Of a stretch of 64,000 bases of DNA, positions 46,434 to 57,264 are shown piece by piece. A program made the position numbers and the translations under genes. Source of the stretch: Eudorina sp. 2006-703-Eu-15 (lineage: Eukaryota > Chlorophyta > Chlorophyceae > Chlamydomonadales > Volvocaceae); NCBI GenBank assembly GCA_003117195.1, contig BDSI01000024.1, forward strand, positions 124,001 through 188,000, read 5' to 3'. The notes under the pieces are model-generated. The model did not search any database. It saw only the letters and a program-made list of their open reading frames with translations, and had not been told where the DNA came from. Positions within the stretch are counted from its first letter, which is position 1; the number at the start of each line of letters is the position of its first letter.

Positions 46434-49414
46434 ATGGCCCTAGCTGGCGGACAAGTTTCGACTCTTGTCCTGGGGCCGAACGCAGACTATGACATCCTTG
46501 GGGTTGATGCAACAGCTTCCGTCGATGATATTAAGTCTGCCTTCCGGCGACAGGCGAAACTCGTCCATCCCGACGTTTCGAAATCGGTGAGCAGGTCGCC
46601 TGACGACTGGTTTAGTCAACGTCATATCACCAGAGAACATGTCGGTCGTTTGAATCATCAGTACATGGTGCTTACCGGGCAGCCCGCCCGACACCACCGA
46701 GACATGGTTTCCCCGAGGCAGTCCTGTGCGCATCCCTGCGTCTGTGCGGGTACAGCGGTTGCGACAGCAAGCCCCAGGCACAAGAGCATATCTACCTAGG
46801 GGCCATAGTCATCTGCAACGCGACACGCGACATCTCGATATGCCTCACTGTCAGCAAACTTCCAGTGGCCCGCCTTCCTCGCATGCCTGTCCACCCCGCG
46901 CGCCCTTTCGACCCCCGACCCGTGCCCCCTCCCCCCCCCTGCTTGGACGCTGTGCGGACCTCGGGCATGCGCAGGTGGACAGCGAGGAGGAGTTCAAGCA
47001 GCTGAAGGAGGTGGGCATTGACGGCACCACGACATGAGTATGGAAAGGGGACTCGGTCCGCGAGGGGGCGGTGGACAGGCCTGCGAAAGGCGAGGAGGCA
47101 GAGAAGGTGCAGTCCGTGTGCACCTGGGCCTCACCGAGAAGGAACTCGGGCACTGGACCGGGGGGGGGCCAGTGCAGTGCGGTGCGGCGCTGTCTCGTGA
47201 AGTGCGGCGCGGCGCAAGGCATTCCACAGTGCGGGTTGGCGTTGAGCAGTGCAGCGCAGGGTGGCGCTACCGTAGTGTGAGTGAATGTAGGTGTCGCAGT
47301 GCATTGTGATCATCCGCCAGTCGCCTGCATCGCCACCGAACCACGGGTCAGCGCTCGAGCTCCCGCCGAAGCGTCCGAGGTGAGCTCGCGCCTGACCGAG
47401 CTCGCACCTGGTGTTCGCGTTCGCGTCCGGTGCTGCAGGCGTACGACACCCTGAGCGACGCGGAGCAACGTGCCGAGTACGATGACGCCCTCCAGCGGGT
47501 GAGGTACCCTCTCGGGTCTCATTCCCCCAGACACATGCAGTACGAGAAAGGGAGGGTGCGGGCGGCGGCGGCGGACACGGTGGCGGCGCCGGGTGGTACG
47601 GTGACCTGGCTGTACACCTCCTAGCGCCTCAGGCTGTTTCCGTCGATCTAGTTCCTGACGTGCTGCTCCCCGGGGATCTGCGGATCTCCCCGACGCGCCA
47701 CAGGCCGCCCGGCGGGGTTCCTCCAGGGGGGCGGGCAGCAGCAGGGGTCACGTGGTGGTCGTGGAGGACTTCGGGCTGGGCGACTTCGAGGTGGTGGTGG
47801 AGGGCTTCGACAGCGACGACGACGACGACAGCGACGACGAGTTTGATGACGATGACGACGACGACGATGACGGTTTCCTGCGCGAGTACACGGCCTGGGC
47901 GGCCACGCCGGGGAACATGCGATCCAGGTGCGATCCAGACTCAGATCCCGGTGCGGTGTACGGCACCAGTGGTGCCGAGGTTTCTAGGGTTTGGTGGGCT
48001 GTGTGGGGTTTTGATGGCCTGTGTCTCTTTTGAGAAAGGTACAAGAGAGGAGGGCATGCAAGGGGTTTGGACAGGCGCGCCGGTTGTGTGGTTGGGAGGT
48101 CATTAGGTTGAAGATAGTCGGTTGTTGAGCGTTGACTAAAACCTCAATTCTCTTCCGCTGCTGAGCATCTCCAATGCCGCGCCTCCTGGGTTGGTTCTAG
48201 CTTGGTGTCAGGCAGGTGCCTTTCCGCCTGCGTGTTCTCGCTAATGCAATGTCCTCTCCTGGCCATGCAACGGCCGACCCACCCGCTCTGCCTCGGTCGC
48301 GCATTCCGCAGCTACCAGTCCAGCTGGCAGGCCAACGAGCGCAAGGCGCGCAGGGCGGCGCAGCAGCAGCAGGCGGCCATGCGCGCCCAGCTGGGCCCGG
48401 AAGATAAGGTGCGAACCGAGCCGCAAGCCCGCACAGCTGACATGGGCTGCTACTGCTGCTGCTACTGCTGCTGCTGACACTGCCAGTGCTACCATCACTT
48501 ATTTCACCCACGCTGACCAGCAAACCACTTGCCCCGCGCAACCGCACAAATCAACACCGCAGGTGGAGGTGCTCCGGGAGCTGCCCCCACAGGCGCGGGC
48601 GGCGGCCCAGCAGGTCTTCGGCTCCCGGCTGCAGGTGCGTGACCCTACCGCAGGGCTGCTGCGGCATCCCGTGCTTCCCGTGCGAGGTAGCGCCAGCGAG
48701 ATAGTTGTACTGACGCTGCGCGAGCAGCGGCGCGGGCACGTGCCTTGGATGGACCCTAACCGGCCCCACCCTGCCCGTGCCCCTGGCTGCTTGCCCGGTG
48801 GTGCCTTTCCGCTGCTCCACCTCCGGCCTCACCACGCGTGGTGTGGCGCTGGTGCGCTGGCTGCTGCGCTTCTGGTCTTCGCAGTCGCTCAACAACCTGG
48901 AGGTGGGTTCCATGCTGGGACATGGTGTGCGACCAGGGGCTGCCTCCACGTTGCGTTGCGTCCAAGGCGCGGTAGGGCAGTGCCGGGGGGTTGGGTTGGG
49001 TGATGCCGCGGGTAGGGCGGCCGCCTAACCGCAGTGGCACGGTACCCACGTGCCCGGGAAGGGAGGGGCTGCGGCTGTCCAGGTCGTGCTTCAAATTGAA
49101 ATTTGCAATGCGCACATAATTAACACCGCCATCGCGTGTGGTGCGATGCGGCGGTGCCGCAGGAGCTTGCGGAGGTGCTGGACGCGGTGATGGAGATGAA
49201 CGCGCTGGGCATCCAGTTCGAGTTCGTGGACGAGGCCGGAGACGGGAGGCAGTCGGCCCGTGGTGGTGGTGGTGGTGGTGGTGGCGGTGGCGGGCAACGA
49301 CGAAGAGGTGGCGGCGGCGGCGGTGGCGCAGGCCGTGGTGGCGGTGGCGCCGGCGGTGCCGGAGGCAGGGGGAGGGCTCGGCGCACCAGCGGCGGCCGAC
49401 GGAGGCGGCCGTGA
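46434..49414 (+). CDS. J-domain (DnaJ) protein with acidic and RGG-like tails
   Basis: A 303-residue DnaJ-type co-chaperone, expected to stimulate an Hsp70. Exons: 46434-46586, 46975-47010, 47439-47498, 47704-47927, 48312-48408, 48563-48634, 48885-48902 and 49163-49414; all phases agree. The J-domain is near the N-terminus: YDILGVDATASVDDIKSAFR, LVHPDVSKS (HPD at 45-47), AYDTLSDAEQRAEYDDAL. There is no Gly/Phe or zinc-finger region, so it is a class C protein. An Asp-rich run (about 17 Asp) follows, then an Arg/Gln helix (WQANERKARRAAQQQQAAM) and a Gly/Arg-rich C-terminus. Exon 7 is only 18 nt; an alternative is a longer exon reading VRWLLRFWSSQ before it. Part of intron 4 and exon 5 is duplicated at 53176-53705. 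Confidence 0.85.
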
Positions 49415-49954
49415 CCCATGTGTCCTTAGGAAGACAGTTACCACCAAATGACGATCATAACATAACCAGGCGTGACCTGAACGGTGCGGCGCGGTGGTTC
49501 TCGACCACGGGGGCTATGAGGGGCGAGGTCCGAAGTGCCAAGAGACTTGGAGAAGAGACTGATGGTAACCTGGATGTCTGGCGGAGTGCATGCATTTTAC
49601 TGGTGAGTAAGGCGGAATGAGTGACGTGAGCGAAGCGCGGACGTGACGATCAAGTGCGTTGCGATCACCGCCCTCGTAGCCATCGTTATTGAGGTGGTGA
49701 CGGCAAGATGATCCATGCGTGGCAAAGAATCCAGGGTTGTGTACGCAGCGCTTCCACACGGCTGTGGTCCAGAACGGCTGCGTGCGTACCGTATTACAGT
49801 AGTTGAGGCTGGGCAACCCCCCTCTTCACAGTGCATGTTGAAAAGTCGGTTCTCTTCCACACGGCCCTTCTTATCCTGCCAATTCTTTACAAAGACGGGA
49901 GCTGGCTCAGACGGCGTCTAGGGACCCCGGAGTCCCCTGCTACCTAGTCGTAAT
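49415..49954. other. 3' flank of the J-domain gene, no gene seen
   Basis: Sequence downstream of the J-domain stop. Positions ~49702-49825 reappear, diverged, at ~53548-53705. No coding signal was found. Confidence 0.5.
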
Positions 49955-50200
49955 TGTCCCACAGCCGGACAGTGGCCGCCTCGTCGTTTCGTGGTGATTC
50001 GTACATCACGAGCCGATCAGGCAGGACGGCCGCCTCCTTCCCATCATCAGGCCTCGAGGGAGGGAGCAATGGCCCTTCCGCAACCTCCATCCCATCCTCT
50101 CCAGGGAAGCCTGGCCCCGTACCCACCTTGGCGAGCGCCAGAGTGGTAATACCCTGTCGTTCCCACCGCAAAACCCTATCCCAAAGTGGCGAACGGCCCA
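49955..50200. pseudogene. Duplicated fragment of the THUMP-domain gene
   Basis: Positions 49955-50140 resemble 55355-55510, which lies inside the THUMP-domain gene. Shared blocks include ATTGTCCCACAGCCG and CCACCTTGGCGAGCGCCAGAG. From ~50147 it matches ~55665-55705 (GGTAATACCCT, CTCCCACCGCAAAAC), so ~150 bp present in the source is missing from the copy. Orientation is the same as the source. Read on minus it encodes LALAKVG and an open tail, but only as the remnant of a splice-donor region. Confidence 0.7.
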
Positions 50201-50423
50201 AGGTACATCCGCGAGGTGGACGTTGAAGGTGTGGACCGTACGATAACGGTAAGTGTGGTGGTGGCGATGGCTGAACCCCAGGATCCTTGGTAGCAAGGAT
50301 CAACCGTTTGGAACTCCCGGTTCGTGTGGCGATGGCAGGAGGCGTCCCTAATCCATCCTCAGCAGGAAGGCCATGCGGAGCATACGTGGGTTGCAGCAAG
50401 CGCTGGCTGATAATAAGCCTTAC

Positions 50424-51897
50424 CTGCAGGTCATGGCCGGCAGCAGCGTAGGCTAGCATGCAGGGTACTTGCATACCCGGCAGAAGTCCCGCATCCCACG
50501 CACACGACATCTTGTCCCTCAGCTCTGCCACCGCGACCTCCATGTCCTGCTTCAACGCCTGTTCCGCGCCCTTGAAAAGCAGGGCGCCGCCCATCCAACA
50601 CATGAAGTCCGACTTCTCTGCACGAGCCATGCGTCATCAGGATCATGATGTTAACATACATGCGCCAACGCGTGCAACATGTGGCCAACGCGCGCGCACC
50701 TGATCATGAGGATGTCAACAATGATTGCAAGGCTCAATCAGGCTGAGAAATCGCTTGCCGTACTTGCCTGTCGCCCCGCTCGTGCCACTGGCGTTCCGGT
50801 CCATGCTCATGCGAGCCCCAACGTCAACGTACTGCGAAATGAATTCCAGCGGCCCCTCCACCACCTGATGTGTGCGGACGACCGTCATGTACATCTCCGA
50901 CGAGTCATCAGTCGGTGCTGCCGCCACCGCATGTGAAATGCGATCGCAGAGATCCTCTGCAGTCGCTGCCTGCGTGCCAACACGACACGCGGGCAAGTAC
51001 CCGCTCGAGCCTATAACAGAACACGCAACTTACCCTTGGCTCGTCGGCGGTCGACACCAGCCACTCTCGAGCATCGTCTCGCTCGCGAAACAGTCTTTGG
51101 GCCCGATGCCCCCACAGGGGTAAGCGGGGCTGTAGGGGCTCCAACAGGCACGACAGGCCCTCGCCTGTCCACAGCTTGTTGCCGTCCAGAGGGGTCAGGC
51201 ACGCCTTGAGGTACTGGGTTGTGGTGTCGCCTGCGTATGAACAAGGGCGGGATGTGCACTCACCCAGTTGGCAGAGCTGAGAGGCTGAAAATGGCGAAGC
51301 ATACGATGTGTATGCTACGGCCATAGCACAGCGCTCCACCCAAGACCCAACCCTGAGCCAATCAGACAGGTCTCTACCCCAACACATGCTGTATGTGTCT
51401 CACCTGGAGCACTTCCAGTGGACAAACATGTGCTGGATGCAGCACCTACATGAAAAGGGAGGGTATTGCCATAAAAGTAGTGACTACGTTGCTTGTCCGG
51501 GCAGCAGCCGAGTCGACGATCAGATTCGAGGTTTCAAGAGGAAACGGATGCGCCACACGTGAGTAATCAGTGTCTCGCCGAGCACGACGGCGATATCGCT
51601 CTTGACCTGTTGGGCACTGCTAGCTACACTGGGCGTGAACGAGGTAACTGCGAGCTGTGAGCATTGAATAATAAGCTTAGAAAGAGATAGTAGCATTCTA
51701 AGGGCATGCAGAATGGCGTTGCGCGCATGTCAACAAACCTTGCGCCTTGAGGATCAGGTCGGTCCTCGCTGGACGCAATCCAGCGGTCGCAAGGCCATCT
51801 CGGCTGGCGGCTTGAAGGGCATTGCAATCGACGTAGCCCGTTGCAATGAGCGCGTCGATTTCCTCGTCCGGAAACCCCGTTGTTACGACCCCGAAAT
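50424..51897 (-). pseudogene. N-terminal half of a CRN-like (Crinkler-type) kinase-fold gene
   Basis: Four minus-strand exons join in phase: 51897-51739, 51230-51034, 50969-50768 and 50617-50424. The first encodes a SAM-like helical motif (GFPDEEIDALIATGYVDCNA, LRPARTDLILKAQ). The last carries the block that precedes the kinase-like domain in fungal and algal CRN-family proteins (GGALLFKGAEQALKQD, then MLAYAAAGHDLQ). The third intron appears to use a GC donor (GCAAGT). The expected continuation, the catalytic half, is not downstream. The last donor (GTAAGG) leads instead into the copied THUMP-gene fragment. The catalytic half lies upstream, at 51923-53140. Family assignment is from memory and moderate. 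It may be a broken gene or part of a rearranged pair. Confidence 0.55.
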
Positions 51898-51922
51898 CTG
51901 ACAAGACCAGGCAAGACCTCAC

Positions 51923-53140
51923 GCAGTTGCCGCCTTGCCTCCTCCAGCGTGTCCTCGCCCCAGTGATTCAGCGGGAACGGTGACCGACTGCAGTCCACGT
52001 CCATCCTGCCGGCGTGCTCGAGGTCCACCAGAAGCCACCGGCCGTCCGAGGGCAGCTTGATGAGGTTGGGCCACCGCACGTCTCGGTGTACGAACCCTGT
52101 ACGGCATGCACCAGGACGGGGCAGTCGACCCATCGAGAAGAACACTACTGCGTCTACTGGGCAGGGGCACTTGGAAAAAAGACCCGCGGCATGCGCCCGA
52201 AACGCCCGCCGCTGCCCAGCTACCCAGCTGACCGCTGCCCAGCTGACCGACATGTTTGGCACACGCCGAAGACAAACCCGTTGGCACATCCGTCACAGAG
52301 AAAAACATTCAGATGGGCGGGCGCACCTTCCGAGTGCCGCACCGCGAGTCCGGACAGTGCGCCTTGCACAGCACGTACAAGCTCGGGCTCGGTGACCGGC
52401 GGTCCCTTGACAGGCACGCCCACGGGTTGCAGGTGCACGACGTAGCTGCCGTCGTCCCGCAGGACCGGGTACTCGGGGCTTTGTGCCCGGATAATCCTGC
52501 CCTCGTACTCAGGCTTTGAAGTCGCGATGTACAAGTCCTTGAGCACCCCGAAGGACGTGAAGGGCGCGTGGTGCTCTAGAAACCTTTCTATCAGCTTGCG
52601 GACGAATCCTGCACAATAATGGGTTAAGGGCCGCACGTTAACATAACCGGTGCCGCCGTCCGTTGAAGAAACATCCAAACGGAGCGCATTCAGCTGGCTG
52701 CATACTCGTGATTGTAACGCGCCCACCTTGCATCAGCGTTATGCTGCTGGTCTATGCCGCGGAGCAAAACATGCCTCGCCGCGGCATAGAGGTCTACGCC
52801 GCGGCGAGGCATGTTTTGCTCCAGCAGAGGTGCTTCAGCAACCATGCCTCGCCGCGACATAAAGCCTATGCACCCATCCATCATCACCTGCTGCCCGCCT
52901 CTCTACAAACGGACCGCATGAGCCAGCAGCCGGCGGTCAACAACTCATGTTTGAGGTGATCCAGCTGTGCTTCAGGGCATCAACCGCCGATATGGCCCCG
53001 CTGGTGAGGAGCTCCTGCAGGTTACACCCCTCCCTGCTGAGCGCAAAGGGCAGGTGCTGCAGCAGCTGCTTCGCCAGCATCTTCAGGTCCGAGGCGGTGG
53101 TGTAGATGCATTCACATGGAGCAGCAATTTGAGAACCTGC
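51923..53140 (-). pseudogene. C-terminal (catalytic) half of a CRN-like kinase-fold gene
   Basis: Minus-strand exons: about 53140-52962 (TTASDLKMLAKQLLQHLPFA), 52608-52327 (FVRKLIERFLEHHAPFTSFG, then SYVVHLQPVGVPVKGPPV) and 52096-51923. The last two join in phase to give LAVRHSEGFVHRDVRWPNLI, the kinase-like catalytic loop (HRD, with N in WPN) typical of CRN-family C-termini. RWLLVDLEHAG follows as the counterpart of the DFG strand. No start codon or N-terminal region precedes the first exon, where the copied J-domain-gene fragment begins instead. The end is uncertain: a GTGAGG donor at 51922 is followed directly by the first exon of the other half. The boundaries of the first exon are approximate. 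Confidence 0.55.
52761..52822. repeat. 29-bp foldback with 4-nt loop
   Basis: Arms 52761-52789 and 52794-52822 are reverse complements with one mismatch, around the loop AGGT. The core is AACATGCCTCGCCGCGGC. A third, partial copy (CATGCCTCGCCGCGACATA) follows at about 52843-52861. It lies in the intron between the first two exons of the catalytic CRN-like half. Confidence 0.85.
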
Positions 53141-53175
53141 ACAGTGTGACGAAATATAAGATATTGACAATCTGC

Positions 53176-53705
53176 TCAGATCCCGGTGTGGCTGTACGGC
53201 ACGGTTGGTACAGGGGTTTAGGGTTAGGTGGGCCGTTTAGAGTTTGAATGAGATCCTCTTGAGCTTGAATGCGGCGAGGACACTCGGGGGATGTAGACAA
53301 GTGCACATTTTGTGTGGTTGCGAGCGGGTTGAAGGTGGCCAGTTGTTCAGCGTTGACTAACACCTCAAATCTCTTCCTCTGCTGGGTATCTCCAATGCCG
53401 CGCCGCCTGGGTCGGTTCTGGCTTGGTGTCAAGCAGGCGCCTTGCCCCCGCGTGCGCCAATGCAATGTCCCCTCCTGGCCATGCAACGGCCGACCCACCC
53501 GCGCTGCCTAGTCGCGCATTCCGCAGCAGCTGGCAGGCCAACGAGCGCAAGGTGATCCATGCGCGGCAAAGACTCCGGGTTATGTATGAAACGCGTTCAC
53601 ACGGCTGCGCTCCTGAACGGCTAGGCGCTACGCGGGGCACCGCAACCTGCGGGTGAAAGCGAGTACCATACTGTACTGCGGTAGTTGAGGCGGGACAACC
53701 CCCCT
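53176..53705 (+). pseudogene. Truncated copy of the J-domain gene (intron 4/exon 5 plus 3' flank)
   Basis: 53176-53552 matches 47943-48350 of the J-domain gene: end of exon 4/intron 4 (CAGATCCCGGTG, CATCTCCAATGCCGCGCC, GGCCATGCAACGGCCGACCC) and the start of exon 5 (CTGGCAGGCCAACGAGCGCA). At 53552 it jumps to sequence matching 49702-49825, beyond the source stop codon. The rest of exon 5 and exons 6-8 are missing. Introns are retained, so it is a DNA-level duplication and not a retrocopy. There is no J-domain and no usable open frame. Confidence 0.8.
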
Positions 53706-54349
53706 GGACTTCCTCTCTGTCCTGCTGCGGCGTGCTGCTGTTGAACGGCATACCACCAACGGGCCGCAAGTGAAGGCCGCGGCCAACGTGAAACGAACAA
53801 GCGGGTGTACATCAGCGCAAGCCTGGGAGGTAGGAAGGTAACGGCAAGGGACTTGTTTCCAGGTAAGCAAGGAGGGCCCTTCCCAGTCAATAAAATGCAG
53901 CGCCCGCAATGTGGGCCTTGGAGATGGCTTCGGAACGATCCCTGGCGGGACCTCATGGGTCTCGGTTGTGGTACAACTTACAACCGCGAACCAAACCGCT
54001 ACTCGCGACTTTCCACCCCGGATCCCGCCAAGGCACAAGCATCAGTGTGGGTAACCAGCGCTGTGGCTACCGCCTCTTCAACAAAGGACAGCCCCGCAAA
54101 CCCCCGCCCCTCCAACGACGGCCAGGCCGACCGCCCAGCCACGAGCCTACGACCGTGGACGCTGCCAGGGGACGATACCCCATATGGCGGTGAACCCAGA
54201 TCAAAACGTGGTCAAACCGCGCCCGCTGGCGAGCACGAAGAGGCGGACGCAGACGCGGCGGTGCGGCTCCCGCAACGCATTGTCCCCGTCAGGTGGTAAG
54301 ATATATGAGTTGGGGTGCGCTGAGGCCAGGTAGTTCAGGTCACGTCAGG
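53706..54349. other. Short region with an open frame of unknown status
   Basis: A plus-strand frame of about 164 codons stays open at 53805-54299 (ASLGGRKVTARDLFPGKQGG), preceded by another frame reading TTNGPQVKAAANVKRTSG. Donor-like sites (GTAGGA, GTAAGC) occur, but no family is recognisable. On minus, TGTAA at 53982-53978 is a candidate poly(A) signal for the THUMP gene, 370 nt past its stop. Confidence 0.3.
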
Positions 54350-56969
54350 TCATTGCGCCGGCGCATTTTTGGCCAGCGGCTTGATCCCCATCCGGCCCTT
54401 GAGCACCATCATGTGCTGCGGCACCAGCGCCACCCCCGCGAACTTCCGCCCCGCCACGGGAAACGACTCCACCAGCACCCCCACCTGCGGCTGCTTCAGG
54501 TTGACGCGCGCGGCGGGACCGAACGCCTCAGCCATGGCCGCCGCCACCTGTGCTATGATCCGCCCACGGTCCAAGAGCGGCTCCGAGCCGCCTCCTTCCC
54601 CCTCCCCAGCCCCGACCCGATTCCCCTCCGCGCCCTTGGTCTTGTAAGCCGCCGTGCACGCCGCTGCGTCGCCTGCCGCCGGCGGCGGACCGGGCGCGGC
54701 GGCGCCGGTGGCTCCCGGCGTCTCCGTCGCCCGAGAGTGGTACAGCACAGCGTACGAGAACGGCTCGACGGCGCCCGCGGGCTGGCGGAGCTTGTAGGCT
54801 GCTGCTGCCGCCGACACGGCGGCGGACAGCCCCGATGCCGTCATGAGGGCCGTGGCGTCCAGGGGGATGATCCTCTGGCAGTGCCGGGGCGGCTGCAGGG
54901 TGCCGTCCGCCAGGTCCGACAGCATGCGCCCCACCACCCCAAGCGGATCGACCTCCGCTGCGGCCGCTGCCGACAGCCGCATCACCACCACACCGCGACA
55001 GCCCACCTGCGGGCAGTCCCGGCGCGCCGGGGGCCGTCAGCGCGCGGCAGTGCGGGGCGGGGCCGGAGAGCAAGGCCAGGGCGGGGTGATGAGCCAAGAG
55101 GGCGCGCAACGCCGCAGATGCCTCCCATTGGATCCCGTCCACCAGGGCAGGCGAGGCGAGGGTCCCGACCGCGTCCCGGTCTTTTGCTCTTCGCAGTGGA
55201 TGTGGAACGTTCCGTGCCCTTCCAACCCCTCCTTATTCCGCCCACTCCTTTTCTTTGGAAAAAAATCGAACAGGCTGGATCAGGTGGCGTCAGCACGCAG
55301 CACGCGGGCTGGGGCCGCCGGCGTCGATCCATCCCTGCTGCCGAGCCGTTATTGTCCCACAGCCGCACAGTGGCTGCCTCATCGATTTGTGTTGCACGGC
55401 CTTCCCGTCATCAGACCTTACGGGAGCCCTTCCTCAACTTCCATCCATGCCCTCCAGGGAAGGCTGCCCCCCTTACCCACCTTGGCGAGCGCCAGAGCGG
55501 AGGGCTGCACGTCCCCGCCCGTCGTGTCGCCCGCGAGCACGGCTGCGCCAGCCCCCACCGCGTCAGCGCCGTGATGATCATCTGGGTCACCTTCGCCTTC
55601 GCCTTCACTCAATGCGGGCCGAGGGCCGACAAGATATGTAGCAAGCATGCATGCAAGCAGCACACAAACGGTAATACCCTATAGGCTATAGCTCCCACCG
55701 CAAAACAGCAGCGTACTGGCAGACCGTCATAGTTTCGTCCGCGATAAGAACCTGGCAGCGGACCGTTGGGTCACGGTAAGTGCACAGCAGCGCGCCGCAT
55801 GCAGGCATACACCCTTGCGCTGTATCGAATACACATACAAAGACACAGAGACACATCCAGCATTGTCGCCGGCTTCCTGTCTCGCGGCCCAGATCTCTTT
55901 AACCACCCAATATCCCGATTCCTTCTCACTCTCGTCCTCCCCGTCACTGTCGCTTTTGGTGCCGCCCTCCTTGTTGTCGGTGCCGAGCGCTCCCCCGCCG
56001 CCGCCAACGGCGCCGGCGGCGGCTCCCCCGGCCTTGATGGACTCGCCGCAACCCACCGGCCCGGATGTGCCCGCCGCCGCTGGGTGGTCAGACCGCGCCA
56101 CGGAAGCGTCACCTGTAGGTTCGGGGCTGCCGTGCTCCTCCGGAGCGGACGCGGCATCGCGGCTTGCCGTATCGGGCAGCTCTGCCCCCATGTCTTGCTG
56201 TCGCTGCTTCGGGCCGGCGGCAGAGTCTGCCTCGGATGGGGCTGGGAAGAGGTGGTCGGGCATGTAGCGGCGCAGCAGCTGGGAGGCCTCCCTCGTGGCA
56301 CTCTTCTCCCTGGGGTTGGGGACGTGGGAAACGGACGAGTCAGGGTGGGAGGTGGGCCGGGCAAGAGGATGAGGGATGGTTGCGATGCATGCGGCGGCAA
56401 TGCTGGGGGGTGATGGCTGGGGCAAAGCGGGAGCCGTTGACCCACACATGCGCAGATGGGTCGAGCCACCATACGAGAGAGGGGCGGATGTATAGGGCTG
56501 CGGTCACAGACGGGGCCGTCGCGATGGCGCGGGTGGGAAAAGGCGCCGCGCTGCAGGCGTGGGCAGGTATGCAACAACCACCTAAATGTGTCTGCTTGCC
56601 TTCGGAAATTGCAGGTGACGATGAAGCCTTTCGCGCCAGCCTCCAACTCCTTGACAACAGCGTAGCGGAAGCGGTCGATGGGAACAAAGGGGAGTTCCGC
56701 GTCACCTGCCGTGTTGTAAGATGGGCAGATTTTACGTTGGTAAAGGCCACGTTGATAAGAGTCGCTGGACTCGTTAGGTGCGTGCCCTGACTGTCGCAAT
56801 GCGACGAGTACGGACAACAACTTGCACCTCCTCAGCGGTGCGGAGAATTTGATTAAGTCACCGCACCAGATGGGCCGCGATGCCGTTTTCGTGGCCTGGA
56901 CGTGTCAAGAACCCGCCGCATCTCCATTTCGGCTTGGCGCCTTAGGAATGAAAGCTTATCGTCCATCAT
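54350..56969 (-). CDS. THUMP-domain protein, TAN1/THUMPD1 type
   Basis: An RNA-binding THUMP protein similar to yeast Tan1/human THUMPD1, the adaptor for tRNA cytidine N4-acetylation by Kre33/NAT10. Supported minus-strand exons: 56969-56862 (MMDDKLSFLRRQ), 56790-56600 (ELEAGAKGFIVTCNFRR), 56309 to about 55880 (REKSATREASQLLRRYMPDH, then an acidic Ser/Gly-rich run), a probable exon ending near 55486 (VQPSALALAK) and the terminal exon 55006-54350. The terminal exon carries GCRGVVVMRL, CQRIIPLDATALM and the THUMP core RGRIIAQVAAAMAEAFGPAA, VNLKQPQVGVLVES. The second intron appears to be GC-AG (donor GCAAGC), supported by phase and by continuity with the family. Exon limits between 55007 and 55880 are not resolved. 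The gene is divergent from the large membrane-protein gene, 295 bp away. Confidence 0.82.
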
Positions 56970-57264
56970 GGGTTTTTCCTATCCTAAATTTTAGCAGCCA
57001 TCGGAAGGTTGCACAGATGTGCAAGACGACCAAAATTGTGCCGTACCGTACAAACAAGACGACGGCAATATGTATGACGGTCTGGTGTGTGATCAGTACA
57101 AAGAGTAATGCGTTCAATTCTTGCCGCAGGACCGTGAGAGTATTTAATCACTCGTGCATGTTTTATTATTGATGGGGCGCAAAGGCCGGAGAGGCTGGCA
57201 ATGCGACGAGGTTCTTTACTTACTTGATGGTAGTAGTAGTTAGCTTTCAAAAGTTTGTCCCGTG
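56970..57264. promoter_or_regulatory. Short divergent promoter region
   Basis: Only 295 bp separate the start codons of the THUMP gene (-) and the large membrane-protein gene (+). The stretch is AT-rich for this window and must hold both leaders, so a shared bidirectional promoter is likely. No specific box was assigned. Confidence 0.45.
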
